64,000 nt of DNA from Lophius americanus (Eukaryota; Chordata; Actinopteri; Lophiiformes; Lophiidae). The position numbers and the translations under genes are program-made. Shown here piece after piece: positions 33,676 through 45,726 of the stretch; the stretch's first letter is position 1; every line of letters starts with the position of its first letter. The notes beneath the pieces are model-generated. The model made no database searches. It saw only the letters and a list, made by a program, of their open reading frames with translations, and had not been told where the DNA came from. The stretch lies in assembly GCA_037951165.1 (NCBI GenBank), contig JBBDHG010000028.1, positions 7,869,001 through 7,933,000 of the forward strand. Reading direction: 5' to 3'.

Positions 33676-34855
33676 TAATCCATATCGAATTATTATATTA
33701 TAAACGTATTTGCTCATGCAAGTTAGTTGTATCTAAATATAGTATAGGACAGGGTTGCTGAACAAATGAGAACTTTGTGAGAAGTATTACAACAGCAGCT
33801 GAATCTTATTTCTTCCAGAAGATTGGGATGCAGAATGTTTTGTTAATGCAGAATGCTGCCCCATTACCATACGGAAACCTGATAGCTAACACAAACACAA
33901 ATATAACTATATATTGAACATTCTCAGGCTCCACTTTCTTACTGTGAAGCCACCATCCGGATTCCATTCCTCATGCATTCCCTTGGTTACTCAAATATTA
34001 AATTGATTTGGGAGTTCCTGGTTATACTGTTTTGATCATGTTTATGTGTTAGACCGGGAATTTAGGTTAGGGGAGAAGCTTCTCTTCTGTTTGAGTTGGC
34101 CATGGCTCCCTTCTCTACTTGCTGTGATTTGTGAGTATATATATTAAACCTTGTTAAACTGAGGCATTGGTGCCATCCTTTATGTGTTATGGATTCCTTT
34201 GAGCCATGTACTGAATAGGGACCATAACAATCCACTAATACGAAGTATCTGTGAAGGACGCGGACGCAGCACTGTCGATCCGTAATATCCCCAACATTTT
34301 GAAGATTAATTAATTCTCGAAAGTAGACTAAGATAAAAAACTGTTTGTTTGTTGACTGTCCTTTATTCCATGATGATGAATAGACAACACCAATGTACAT
34401 GCCAAGATTTTTTAATTCTCTCCCCCCTCCTCCCAAAAAAAAAATTCTTCTCATCTCATCTTCTCATGGATTGTATATGCATTAGTTTACTTATGCAGCC
34501 AACCCCAAGCAGGCAGATCTGGTAAAAGCCAAATATCTGGCAATCTGATTAAAACCCTTTAGGCCGATAATACAATAACTGTTAAATATAAATGTATCAA
34601 ACAGGTTGAACAAACATGTTGGATGACATTAAATAGAATTACCATTGTTCTTTGAAAATCAGTCTGAGTCTCAGAAAACCTTGTTGTGATTCTGTTTCAA
34701 CTCAAAAACTAAATTTCAGCAGTAAACGACTTCAATGGGAGATGATGTGTTTGGCAATAATAACAGAAATAAAAATCAATGTCACAAGATCCTAACATTA
34801 TCAATATCATCTTAAGCTTTTTAATTAGCAGGATCTCGAATCAATCCAAACCTAC
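33676..34855. other. Unassigned non-coding DNA
   Basis: 33800-33905 resembles 26970-27095 (see the 26.7 kb entry). The 130-codon minus-strand frame at 34062-34454 begins in a poly-A/G-rich run and has no recognisable domain. Confidence 0.4.
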
Positions 34856-34857
34856 TT

Positions 34858-34925
34858 TCAGTGTGTGTGTGTGTATGTGTGTTTGTGTGTGTGTCTGTGT
34901 GCGTGTGTTTGTGTATGAATGTGTT
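34858..34925. repeat. (GT)n imperfect microsatellite
   Basis: GTGTGTGTGTGTGTATGTGT followed by further GT-rich units with single substitutions. Confidence 0.93.
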
Positions 34926-34929
34926 TCAG

Positions 34930-37900
34930 AGGCAATGTATACCCTTGTGCTCATTTTATGCTGATCTATTTGTTCTCCCTAATTTGAATCATCATCTGTG
35001 GTGTACTGACTGATCAAGCTACTATAGTGTTCATACTACTTACTTTAAAAGTTAAGAATACCAATATTGATACATTCTCCATTCCATAAAAGTTGGGACA
35101 TTGATATGAAATGACAAAAAAAATTATCTGAATCTAATATCAAAATCTTCAATTTTGGAACTCAAAAAAGTCATAACAACAACGGTGGCAAAAGAAAAAC
35201 AAAGGGATTTGTTTGTGTCAACTATTAGCAAAGTAGAGTTATTTTACAAATATGAGTGAGCTAGACAAAACAAAAGAAGTCCTGGTGCATTCAGTGATGT
35301 CACCAAGGCCATAGTGAAACACAGTGTCGTTTTTATGTCTCGGACATTCCTGGTTATTCCGACCACATATCAGCACCTCAAATGGATACTCTGAAAGTCT
35401 TCATCGTAGAATCACTGAAAAGAATACATTTGGTGAGTTCTTATAGGGTTTGCATTTTGACATAAGGTCCAAATGCAAACAAATGTGCTCATGTACATGT
35501 GCACTATTTGGATCTTTGTCTTGTTGGCAAGTGAGCCAGGCAACACTATTAAAGCTCTGGTACAGCCGTTTGCTTTGGCATCGACACATTCCCTCATCTA
35601 GAGCAACACATACTGAAGTCCTTTCAGAGCTCAAAGTAATGTGTCAATTGGTCACCTTTGTTGTGCAGCTGTAGTCACTGATTGGTTTTTCTTCTATGAC
35701 AAAAACACAAAGTAATAAATAGAAAATTACCACATGTAAACAACGCAACTCTTTCAAATTAATTATGGCAATCAGACTCACTTGTACTCTGATGCAGGCG
35801 TTGGCTTTACCATTTGAACCCTTTGTAATTAATTTTGCCATGATTTGTCTGTGTGAAATTCTCTGTGATACACCTTATTTCACATGCAAATAACTGCTTA
35901 GGTTTCAGACCTTGCTTTTGGAGAGAAGAAAACTCTCATTATTTGTAGATATTGAAATTAGGCTGTCTGAAACATGCTGTAATATATGCATTAAACAAAA
36001 TTTTCCGGAACACACTCTGGGTTTTAGCACGAAATCATTATAAAAACACACACAAAAAACGGCCAATTGGATGGATTATATCAGCCTGTTGATGTTCAGG
36101 CAAATGGATTATTACGTAGCTACGGCCACATATCTGAGTCTTATGGGATGCACTTTCCTTTGTTGATCTATGGAAGCAATATGAGCGAGAAAGAGAGATG
36201 ATATTTTTTCTTGCATTTACCATCAGATATATAGATTCCCAGGGACAGGTTTTGTTATTCTGAGATTGAGTCCTCGCCTCAGGGCAGGACATGACATGCC
36301 TTTCAGTCTGCTGGATGTGTTATGATAATGGAATCCAACATCAGTATAAAAAACATAGCTGAATGCTCCTGATGTAGCGGTCAAAATGAAACATATTTCA
36401 AAAAGAGGAGGGCTAACCAATGTTCCTTATATAAGAGCAGTAAAATACATGTTCTGAATTTATGGGAAATTACTTTTAAGGTTTATATTGTTCATCTACT
36501 CATTGATTTACAAATTATTATTATTATTTTTTAATGAAAACAAAATCACCTCTGTATTTCAACGGAGGAAAGCTAACCAACATCCTTACATATAAAGGGC
36601 AATTTGTAATGATGTGGACACATGGAAAAGGAATGGGAGGCAATTGATCCTACCACACTGAGCCACTGTCTGTAAAAAATGCAGGTTTGCCAATTTTGTT
36701 CAGTTAATCAGTGTAATTAGTAGGTTCAACATAATGATGAGGTTGGAAATTAATTGAACTACCCTGAGATCTCTGCTGAAACTTTCCAGGTTTGCTTTTT
36801 GACATCAAAATACTTTTTTCTGACTGAGATTCTGTCCTGTTTACGAAACTGTGCCAAAAGACTTCATAGTAATTTTATTGAGAATTGAGTTTCATATTTA
36901 CTACTCACCCAATCCACTAATTCTACCATGAATGGGACATCAGATGGATCTGAAGACACCAATTCTTAAAAAAGTGAGCTTCATTCATCATTTATGTTTT
37001 AGCTTAACAAAAATACAGCCTCTAATTTTAAAAGGTAGTGGGTAGGTATTCATCTTCTAATAAGGTTTTGCACTCTCTTAAAAGTGTCCTTGTTATCCAG
37101 CATTGAATTAATTTACCTGCATTTCAAGACTGAAGGACCATTTAACAAATCCTCTTTTGAGTCTAAGTAGCTGCTTAATGCATTGGTCCCTTCTAGGTGC
37201 AGCCTTTTCCAATTAATCCTACTACATTATGCATGCTTACATTAAATAATCCAATAAACTGATAGAATCTCTCTGGCAAAGGAAGGACTCTGTTAATGGA
37301 TATAAAATGGAGTTACACCTCTTCTCCCAAGATTCATTATTTCACTCATTGTTCCGTAAGGTAACATTATGCTTCTTGGTGACAGTTTCACAATAGATGG
37401 CCATTTTAATACAAATCTTCACATTTAGGTTTGTGTTGATTAGTAGAGGAGTGGTATCTCAGTAAAAGTTTTAGGTGCAGTATGAAAACTTTAAATAAAT
37501 AGAAAATAATATTCATGAGCTGAAAATATAAATGGGCATCCCTTTATAGTCCCCTAATGATTAGCTATTTACACAGTAAATGGTACATTATAGTATATTA
37601 CTTGGTAATTACCACTGCTAATCAATACGTATAGAAATACAGAGAAACTAAAGCTGAACTCTTAGATAGTTACCTGGTAAACATATGGTAATAAGAATGT
37701 ATTATTGGGTAATTACAAAGAACATGGAATAAAATAATGCTTCCTTCTTACAGTGCAGTTTCCAATAACGGTTAAAATGTCATGTTTTGCTTCCGATGCT
37801 ACATGGTACTAGTTTGTGTTCATTTGAATGGGAATAATGTATTAACAATTTTGGTTTTGAAATTATCAGGTAAATACCTAGTATATCTATGTATTTAACC

Positions 37901-37990
37901 ACTTATTACCAGGGGAAATGACCCAATAATACAATATTATTTTAAAATATTTATCAGGTTAATATCTACTATTTCAGCCATAGTTTCTCA
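34930..37990. other. Unassigned non-coding DNA
   Basis: CCATAAAAGTTGGGACATT at about 35085 matches the terminal word of an abundant fish Tc1/mariner-type MITE, but no second end was seen. The frames at 35401-35841 and 36038-36420 lack domains. Nothing else was recognised in this ~3-kb stretch. Confidence 0.4.
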
Positions 37991-38015
37991 GCATTCTTTT
38001 ACTTACCTACTAATA

Positions 38016-38432
<417 letters not shown>

Positions 38433-38885
38433 CCTTGTATTTCCACTGTAGTATTTCTGCATTTAAATACTTATTCATAAGTTGGTATATTAACAATATA
38501 CTGTAATATACCCTATATTTCCTGGATAAGTACGTAGTATTTCATTTGTATTTTCCCTGCGTTCACCCATTGTTACCAATGGTAATAACTAAGAGATACA
38601 TTATGATTTCCATATATTTGCAGGGTAAATAACTAGTAATTAGATGACTGTAAAAGGAAGGGTTACTGAAAATAATAGATCATCCAAAAGTTTCAAAAGC
38701 CCCGAGATACCTAACTGATTGAGAAAAATAAGAACTCGCAATCTCTGCATACTTGATCTCATCCATCTGGCACTTGAGCATGTTTACGAGCATGTGATCT
38801 CACTCAGATGAATGGTATTTTCCTTCGTATGTGATGCTTTTATCTTAGCATCCAAAGCAAGAGTTCAGCTTAAAACTAGCTTAGT
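38433..38885. other. Unassigned non-coding DNA
   Basis: No exon or nameable repeat seen. Confidence 0.45.
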
Positions 38886-38889
38886 GTGA

Positions 38890-39021
38890 GGATTGATCTT
38901 TGGGAAAGGTCGGTTGTATATTTCTGACACTAGGTTAAGCTTATCTACAGTTTTCTAGGCCATAAGTTGTCAACCATTTGTCCGGTTTAGTCCAAATTTG
39001 GTGCATCTGAATTGACAAAAG
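38890..39021 (+). mobile_element. Repeat family A, copy 4 (left half, split by Penelope-like element)
   Basis: 'TTTGGGAAAGGTCGGTTGTA', 'TATTTCTGACACTAGGTTAA', 'TTTTCTAGGCCATAAG' and 'TTTAGTCCAAATTTGGTGCA' match the left module. The copy stops at GAATTGACAAAAGG and continues at about 41120, on the other side of the Penelope-like element. Confidence 0.75.
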
Positions 39022-39129
39022 GCAATCAATCATTTAGGGCGGTTGGAGCGTCTTTCTCTGGTATGTTTTACTCAAGCAAAACATGTAAAGATCATAAAGT
39101 GGGGGGAAAAAATATCGGCAATAACAAAA

Positions 39130-41100
39130 ACCCGTTCAAGTAGACCTATATGAATTACTCCAAAGTTAAAGTTCTTTATTTCAACGTTTGCAAACGTTTC
39201 GGCTTCTGGAGACTTCTTCCAAGCAATAATAGAGTATAAGAGGAGAGGGGAGAGAGTTCCAGCTATTTATATTCGGTGCTTCAAAGTTGGCTCATGATGT
39301 AACAAGGTGAGGATGAGATGATCAAAGAGTAAGTATGGTAAGATGAAAGTAATAGATAAACCGGAAGTGCTGTGTGATTGGTTCCAGTATGTGTGTCCTG
39401 AGGTCACTAAGGTCCCTGGCGGTTAGGTATTGTCAAAATTATGCATGTGTGTGTTTATGTAGCTTGAAATCCATTTGGAGAGTTTCTGAGATGAGTTATT
39501 TGAGTGCTCTCTTGTTTTATCCCATGTAGGCCTGTCCACAGTGGCATCGGAGCATGTAGACTACTGATGTTTTACATCTTATAAATTGTTTAATTGGAAA
39601 TGTTCTGCCTTTATTAGGGTGGTTGAAGAAGTTTTAATTTGTGGTGTTTTGGCAATGGTTGCAGTTTCTTCATCTGTAGTTTCCTTGGATGTTAAGCCGT
39701 GTACGTTTTGGTTTCCTAGGTTGGAAGTTGTGAAGCAGTTTATCTCCGATGGTCGGTGCACGTCTCAATGAAAGTAGTGGGGGTTCCTTAGTGATCTCAC
39801 ATAAAGACGTTTCCGCTTGCAGGATATGATAATGTTTGTGTATTATGTCCCGAAGTTTATGGTGGCCGGGATTGAACTCAGTAGTGAATGTTAATCTTTC
39901 TGGTGATGGATATTTTGTTTTGGGCTTGAGTAGATCAGCTGTAGGAGAAGATAAAAGCCTAATTATATACTATGTTTTTTACAAACAGGAGGTAGTACCT
40001 TGCACTGTATTGGGATTTCATCTCTTTTGCTTAATGGTTGAATTCATCCAATTGCGAACAATTCCTCCTCAGACGTAAAAACTGTCCTTTGGGCATGTTT
40101 TGTTTTAAATGTCTTGGGTGGTAACTGTTGTAGTGGAGAACAGTGTTGCATTCCATGGGTTTCCTGTAGATGGAGGTAGTGATACTTCCGTCTTCATGCT
40201 TGGAGATGGGAAAGTCCAGAAAGTGGATTGTGTGGTTAGATTCCTCCCAATGTGCCACCACTGCTTTTTCCTCCTGGTCTGGAGGAAAAAGCAGTCTTAA
40301 GTAGTTATTAGTTAGGACTAGTTGAAGCATGTCTAGCAGCAGTTAACTGGGGGGTAAACGATGGGGGTCCTCAGAGAGATGTATTTGGAGATAGATGCCA
40401 AGCCACTCTCTTTGGGAATGCATATGTATATGCTGTCCACATCCATGGATACAAGGATAGTTGTCTCGTCTGCTGTGCAGCTTACCAGCAGTTGGATACA
40501 TCTTTGGTATCCTTCAGACGTGATGGTATGGAAGAAACCAGATGTTTTAGGTACACAAATTTGGATAATGGTTCTGTGATGGATTGGATACATGAAATAA
40601 TGGGTCTTAGTGGGGTAGGGTTTGCATTTTTGTTAATTTTAGGAATACCATATATGATTGGTGCTCTGAGGTATATTTACGAAAGGAATTCAAACTCTTT
40701 ACGTGAGATTCAGTTGAAATCAAATGAGTGCATGAGGAGGCTGTTAATTGTAATCATAATTGCATTTATCAGTTTATTCTTTTTTATAATATTTGTAGGA
40801 CTGTGTGTCTTCCAGAAGATTGAGCAGCTTGGTTCTATATTCATTTGAGTCCAAGAGTACAATATTTCCCCCCTTGTACTAAGTTCGGATTGAGGTATCC
40901 GGATTATTACCCAGTTCTTTTAAGGCCTGAAGCTCAGTTTTAGTGAGGTTGTAGTATGTCGGTCCCTTGTCTTACTTGTTCATTTCTTCAATGTCTTGTT
41001 CAATTAATTTCCCAAATGTGGTTATGATAGGGTCAGAATATGTAGCAGGCAAGAAGGTTGATGGTCTAGAAACACAGTTGGGTACGAGGTCTGGCTGAAA
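39130..41100 (-). pseudogene. Penelope-like retroelement with GIY-YIG domain (broken)
   Basis: On the minus strand, from 41.0 kb down, several frames carry Penelope-like (PLE) reverse transcriptase parts. These are 'NLTKTELQALKELGNNPDT', 'YKGGNIVLLDSNEY', 'RAPIIYGIPKINKNANPTPL', 'SITEPLSKFV', 'ILVSMDVDSIYICIPKESG' (motif A Asp), and 'NHTIHFLDFPISKHEDGSIT', 'TSIYRKPMECNTVLHYNSYH', 'MPKGQFLRLRRNCSQLDEF'. Then comes a Cys-rich GIY-YIG-type nuclease piece, 'SVVYMLRCHCGQAYMG' (near 39560). The 3' end 'GAAGAAGTCTCCAGAAGCCG', AAACGTTTGC and a polyadenylation-like AATAAAG lie at 39170-39220. Motifs B and C (the YIDD box) are deleted around 40260-40330 and stops are frequent, so it is dead. In live PLEs the two domains copy RNA and nick the target. 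Confidence 0.85.
40260..40295. repeat. 15-bp palindrome at the RT deletion in the Penelope-like element
   Basis: ACTGCTTTTTCCTCC and GGAGGAAAAAGCAGT are exact reverse complements separated by TGGTCT. The hairpin replaces the part of the PLE that should encode motifs B to C. Confidence 0.9.
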
Positions 41101-41119
41101 AGTGCAATGGTGTAGTAGT

Positions 41120-41325
41120 AATCTATCTTGTATATGTCATATTTCACTCACTAGACAGAACCTTTTGTTGATTTCTTACAGCAAAAGTTTCTTAAAAATA
41201 AGTTTACATTTAAACTTAGGAGTTCAATCAAAGGGATTGCATGTATAATGCAGGGGGTTGGGGGCATTCCGGGGATATACACAAGCTGTCAACAACGACA
41301 GCATAGGCCTGTTTTATGTTTGCTT
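41120..41325 (+). mobile_element. Repeat family A, copy 4 (right half with 3' hairpin)
   Basis: Resumes where 39021 stopped: 'ATCTATCTTGTATATGTCAT', 'TTCACTCACTAGACAGAACC', 'AGTTCAATCAAAGGGATTGC'. It ends with a clean 6-bp hairpin, GCTGTC-AACAAC-GACAGC, then ATAGGCCTG. Confidence 0.8.
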
Positions 41326-41329
41326 TCAT

Positions 41330-41890
41330 TAGTGCTTGAAAAAGTCCCCATATTCATTAATTATTAGGAAAATTCTGCAATTTTCATGGAGGTGAGTCGA
41401 TTACTGAATTTTAATTTTTGGTTTTGTTTGGCCTGTGGAAAGAAATGCTAGCTCTTCCTTAAAATGCCTTCCCTTGCCTAGCCTGGTTTCTTTTTGTTAT
41501 TTAGCATAATCTGAAAAACTCAATATGCAACATCCTTAAAATAACATTATTAGACAACTCTCCGGGTATCAGATTTACTACTTAATTTTCTCAGTATGGT
41601 TTTGAACTATGACGTACAATAAATCCTTAGTCTTATCATTGTGAGAGATGCCGAGGAGTACAATGAAATGCAGCAAGTGGATGTCAACAACTGTGTGGAG
41701 ACTTGACTAACAGAAACTTCGTCTCCTGGCTGTCATCATGACTCTCCTGCTGTCTCTCCTCTCATTATATTGTCCCTGTCTCCCAGTCTTCACCCTCACT
41801 CCCTCTTCCCTTTCCACCTCTCCATCTCTTCCAATACAATTGTCAACTTCCTCCTTTGTTGCACATCTGCTGTATGGTCTCATAACTGTC
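41330..41890. other. Unassigned DNA ending in a pyrimidine-rich stretch
   Basis: The + strand from about 41740 to 41890 is markedly C/T-rich. Together with the following AG this could serve as an intron 3' end (see next entry). Otherwise unassigned. Confidence 0.35.
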
Positions 41891-41893
41891 AAG

Positions 41894-41986
41894 AAACCGG
41901 TGGATCGCCTGGAGCCTTATACATGTGGTACCCCTCATGGTGAACCCAACTCAGTTCCAGCTGCTCTAAGGATATACTGCATGCAG
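41894..41986 (+). CDS. Possible internal exon, gene unknown
   Basis: A 93-nt block is preceded by a long C/T-rich tract and TCAAG, and is followed by CAG|GTAAAAAG. It reads in one frame as 31 codons: 'KPVDRLEPYTCGTPHGEPNS' then 'VPAALRIYCMQ'. The exact multiple of three, the protein-like composition and the matched AG...GT borders are in favour. Against it are the absence of any recognised family and of any neighbouring exon. An alternative reading starts at ATG 41738 with a hydrophobic, signal-like 'MTLLLSLLSLYCPCLPVF' and runs through the same frame to a stop at 42073. In that case it would be a first exon. Confidence 0.25.
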
Positions 41987-42238
41987 GTAAAAAGTCTCTC
42001 AAATGATGCATACGTAGTGGAGTGTACTGTCGAGCTCCCTCCACTGGAGTTTTACAATTCTAAACTATATTAAATCGGGTTGAATCATGCACAGGAGGAG
42101 AAATTCCCCAGATATTCTTCTCTCTAATTTCAAGTATGCCAGTGATACCAGATGGAAAATGTTAAAGAATTGTACAAAATGATTCAAATGACACCATTTT
42201 GAGCAAAATTATCCCATTTATATGCTGATTCCCATATA

Positions 42239-42239
<1 letters not shown>

Positions 42240-42282
<43 letters not shown>
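42240..42282. repeat. (TA)n microsatellite
   Basis: About 20 TA units. Confidence 0.95.
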
Positions 42283-42284
<2 letters not shown>

Positions 42285-43675
42285 AATTCAAAGGTAGTGG
42301 TTTTCGCCCTTTTATTTTAAAAGTACTGCTATATGAACAAAGTGCAATAACATTTTGTTTGCAAAAACTTTAAAAAAATAAGGTGCTTTTTAACAGCAGT
42401 ATTCGCTTTACACAATACAAGTTTAAATATTTCTTGTTAATCTTAACTTAAACATTAATCTAATCAAATCAAATATAAAACAAAGCTATTTAACATTACA
42501 GGCACCTTCCGAGCAACAGCAAGTTAACATTTATAAATCTGGATCTGAACAGGTACCAGCAGAAACATTTTTCTTTTATCAGGGAGCTGCAAAAACAGTC
42601 TATGTTCAGTAGCAAGTGTCCCTGCTAGAGTGAGGTGAAGTGGTTGAGCACAAAAAAAGTACACAGCTGGGATTTACTGTGCAGGGGATTTTATAGTCTG
42701 TGAAGTCCATGTTTGTACTCGCTTTTGTAGTACTCATTTTCAGTGAGATTTTAGCACTTTGACATTTTAGTACCTTGAGATTTGATCCAAATGTAAAGTT
42801 GTATAAATAAAATGGATTATTATTATTATTATTATAAAACTTGTGTATTCTTCTTGTGACGGTGCGCCTTGAGGGAGGCTCATACGTGCCGGAATTAATT
42901 TCAATCCTTAAAAGGTTCCCCAGTACAACATCTTCAACTAATGGGCCAGTTTGTAGCTATCCACTTCCCTATGGCATTTGTTAACTTATCTTCCTTTTGT
43001 TTATGTACATTTCTCACACATGCTGCATCCAACGTAGTCTGCCGAAGCCTCCTTCCACAGTTTGTTTGTTTGGGTAGGTGATTTGCTTGAATCAGCAGAG
43101 TGTATTGCATTTAAGAGATACTTGATACTTCGGACTCGAAGGTACGGTGATAAGAAAATTCAACTTTGCAGTGGTTACAAATAACTTTGGTTCTATCAAC
43201 CCCACCGTCTGGAAGAGATTTAAAATGAAAACTTCCATGTAAGAGCTCCGTACTTTTCTCTGTCCCGGTTCATGTGAGCGCTGCAGCAGTCTTAGGCCTA
43301 CCCCAAACGCTCTCATTAGTTAAGACGCGTGATGACGCCATCCCAAACCAGTACTGATCACCATCCCACCCAACTGTGACCCATTGTTTGTCCGGATGTT
43401 TATTCAGAGCCAGTGAGTAACAGACTTTCATAATTATAATAATAATTTAAAAAAACTGCGTTAATGCGCGATAAAATAATTGTCGGCATTATTTAATTAA
43501 CGCAATAATAACGCGTTAACTTGCCCAGCCCTAATATATTTATAATATATAATATACCCTGTGGGTATTACAATACTGTTCCATGCTCACTGTAAAATGA
43601 TGAACAGCTTGTGATGTTTTCACTAAGGCAGGTGTGATTGGCTGGAAATAGGTCTATTTACCGATTGTATAGGCA
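42285..43675. other. Unassigned non-coding DNA
   Basis: (ATT)n lies at about 42816-42836. The remainder has no recognised exon, RNA gene or repeat. Confidence 0.45.
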
Positions 43676-43676
43676 G

Positions 43677-44217
43677 ATGAACTAGGTCTATACTATCATC
43701 CTTGACAGAGGGGCATCTACCCGAAAAGTCCCCAATCCCCTCAAAGGGAAGTTATGTCCATAATATTTTTCTTAAAAATGTTCCCCCTAATGAGTAAAAA
43801 ATCATCTATATGAATAGCATATGATATAAACATGACATATAGCTCCCTTCAAGTCAATTCAAGCACCGAATTTGAACTAAATCGTCCCAACAGTTAGGAA
43901 TTTACGTCAGAAAAGCAATGTTTTTCATATCAAAGTTCCCCCTGGTGAGTAAAATATCAACATTAAGAATATATACATCTAAAATATTTTATAAAATATT
44001 ATTTACGAAGCAGATCTCCTCTAGACAATACCTAGGCACAAAATTTTGACTAAATTGGATAAAACTTGGCGAAAATATTACCCAAAAACGTTTTGAGATA
44101 AAGCTCTTCCTAGTGTTGTAAATAAACGACTGACCTTTCCCAGGATAGATTAAGTTCTTCCTCGCAAAAATGTCTATGTAGGTATAAAATTTCAAAATGA
44201 TCCATGAAATAGTTTTT
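43677..44217 (-). mobile_element. Repeat family A, copy 5, with an extra internal module
   Basis: The 3' end lies at 43677 (reverse complement GTATAGACCTAGTT). Internal 'GTTCCCCCTAATGAGTAAAA' (43780) and 'GTTCCCCCTGGTGAGTAAAA' (43936), plus 'GAGATAAAGCTCTTCCTAGT' (44096), mark three successive copies of the internal module instead of the usual two. The 5' part ends near TCCATGAAATAGTTTTTGA. Confidence 0.75.
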
Positions 44218-44219
44218 GA

Positions 44220-45725
44220 TTTGAATAGTTATAGTGTTGACTCAAAGGATCTGCAGTGTTAGCAGCAGGCGTGGTTGATGTGGAGGATTTGGAGGATGTG
44301 GTGACTGGAGCAGCGATTATGATTCAATAACATTCCCAAATTTTCAGGGATATAATTGAAGTAGAATAAAAAATAACTTAGCCTTAATAGTAAATGTCAG
44401 AAAATGGTAAAATTCTTAAAAATAATATGATTGTTCTTGTACCTCTGACATTGCTGTTTGGCAGTGAACCAAGGCTAACAGACTCTAGAGTATGGGTAGG
44501 TCTAGCAAGTCGGACATCATCAGGTATCTACCATGCATACAACAATTAAGACATGTGTTTTCATTTCATGTTACACAGGAACTAGTCGATCTAAGTATCC
44601 TAGAAACCAACGGAAAAGAACAATAAATTAACTTAATAATGAGCATATGATGCACACTACCCAAAGCCACAATAATCAAGGTGTCTTAGACTTGCTCAAA
44701 AAAACTTTTATACACCAATGGAAAATTGCGAATATTGACTCCCAGTGATATCATGGCTACAGTTACACACCAGTCAAAGAGTAGCTGTGAAAGCAATTTC
44801 TGTTATCTCTGTTTCAGTTGTTAAAAAATAATTGTCTTGTTATCTCAAAAAAAGGTCAAAAATAAAAGTTTGCCGCCACTTTTACATATAAGTACTATGA
44901 ACGAAAATAGAGCCATAAAAAAAAATTAAATAAATGTGTTTGTGTGTTCAGTGTTTCTGGAATTATGTGAAAGATATGCTCCCACAGCTGACAGAACTGA
45001 CAATCAGCACCCACTATTTTTTATTCCAATGGTTCATTCCCAGCAGTTCACCCTCATGTAAAACACAATATGCTGTTTCCAGCAGAAAGGCTGCTGGTAA
45101 TCCAACAAAGAAAATAAGATTTCTTCATCTGGCAAACAATAAACATTTCTCAAAAGAACATTTCTCAAAAGAAAATGCTAAACAATTAACAAGGGGTTCT
45201 ATCATTTAGATGGTGAGAACCAGAGCTCCAGAGTATCTGCGTAATGTGTGGTAAATATTTTTTTGTACAGCAGTTTGATAACACAATAGCATGCTGGGTG
45301 TTTAACTGTTCTGTCAGATTCCTCAAACACATAACTTTGCGCCGTCTTCCTCCTTGTTTAATAAGTGAAAGTCGCAGCTGAATGAGCTGAGTCTGGCTTT
45401 TCTACAATCTCTGGAGCAAACAGCTCAAGTTTGCTTCAGTATTACAGCTCAGCGCAAGGTTCATGAGCTGGTCAGCCGTGACAGCCCTATCCATTTATTT
45501 CCATCACTTCACAGTTTCTGCAGTTTTATGAAGAAATCATATCAATTCCATCAGTGCAGCCGTTTGAATAATAGACGCTTGCTGCCCTGCAGTCGAGAGT
45601 AGAGGAAGCCATGATCTTTGACCTGGCCTTATATTCCCAGAGTTTATGAGATATGTGCAGAGAGCCTCATTCACATCTACAAATCAGTAGTTTACATTTT
45701 CATCTGTATTTATCTTGATTACCAT
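44220..45725. other. Unassigned non-coding DNA
   Basis: The 91-codon plus-strand frame at 44934-45209 has no domain; its C-terminal part contains an 11-bp duplicated word (CATTTCTCAAAAGAA). No nameable repeat. Confidence 0.4.
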
Positions 45726-45726
45726 G

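Noticed and set aside
39165..39245. Hammerhead ribozyme in the Penelope-like terminal region.
   Set aside because: Many PLEs carry one, and GAAGCCGAAACG looks like a GAAA-side fragment. The CTGATGA core and a matching cleavage stem are not visible.
40492..40848. A 118-codon + frame with two strongly hydrophobic, transmembrane-like segments.
   Set aside because: Its reverse strand encodes Penelope-like reverse transcriptase in order ('RAPIIYGIPKINKNANPTPL', 'SITEPLSKFV'), so the hydrophobic frame is the antisense shadow of the retroelement. I first took it for an inserted gene.
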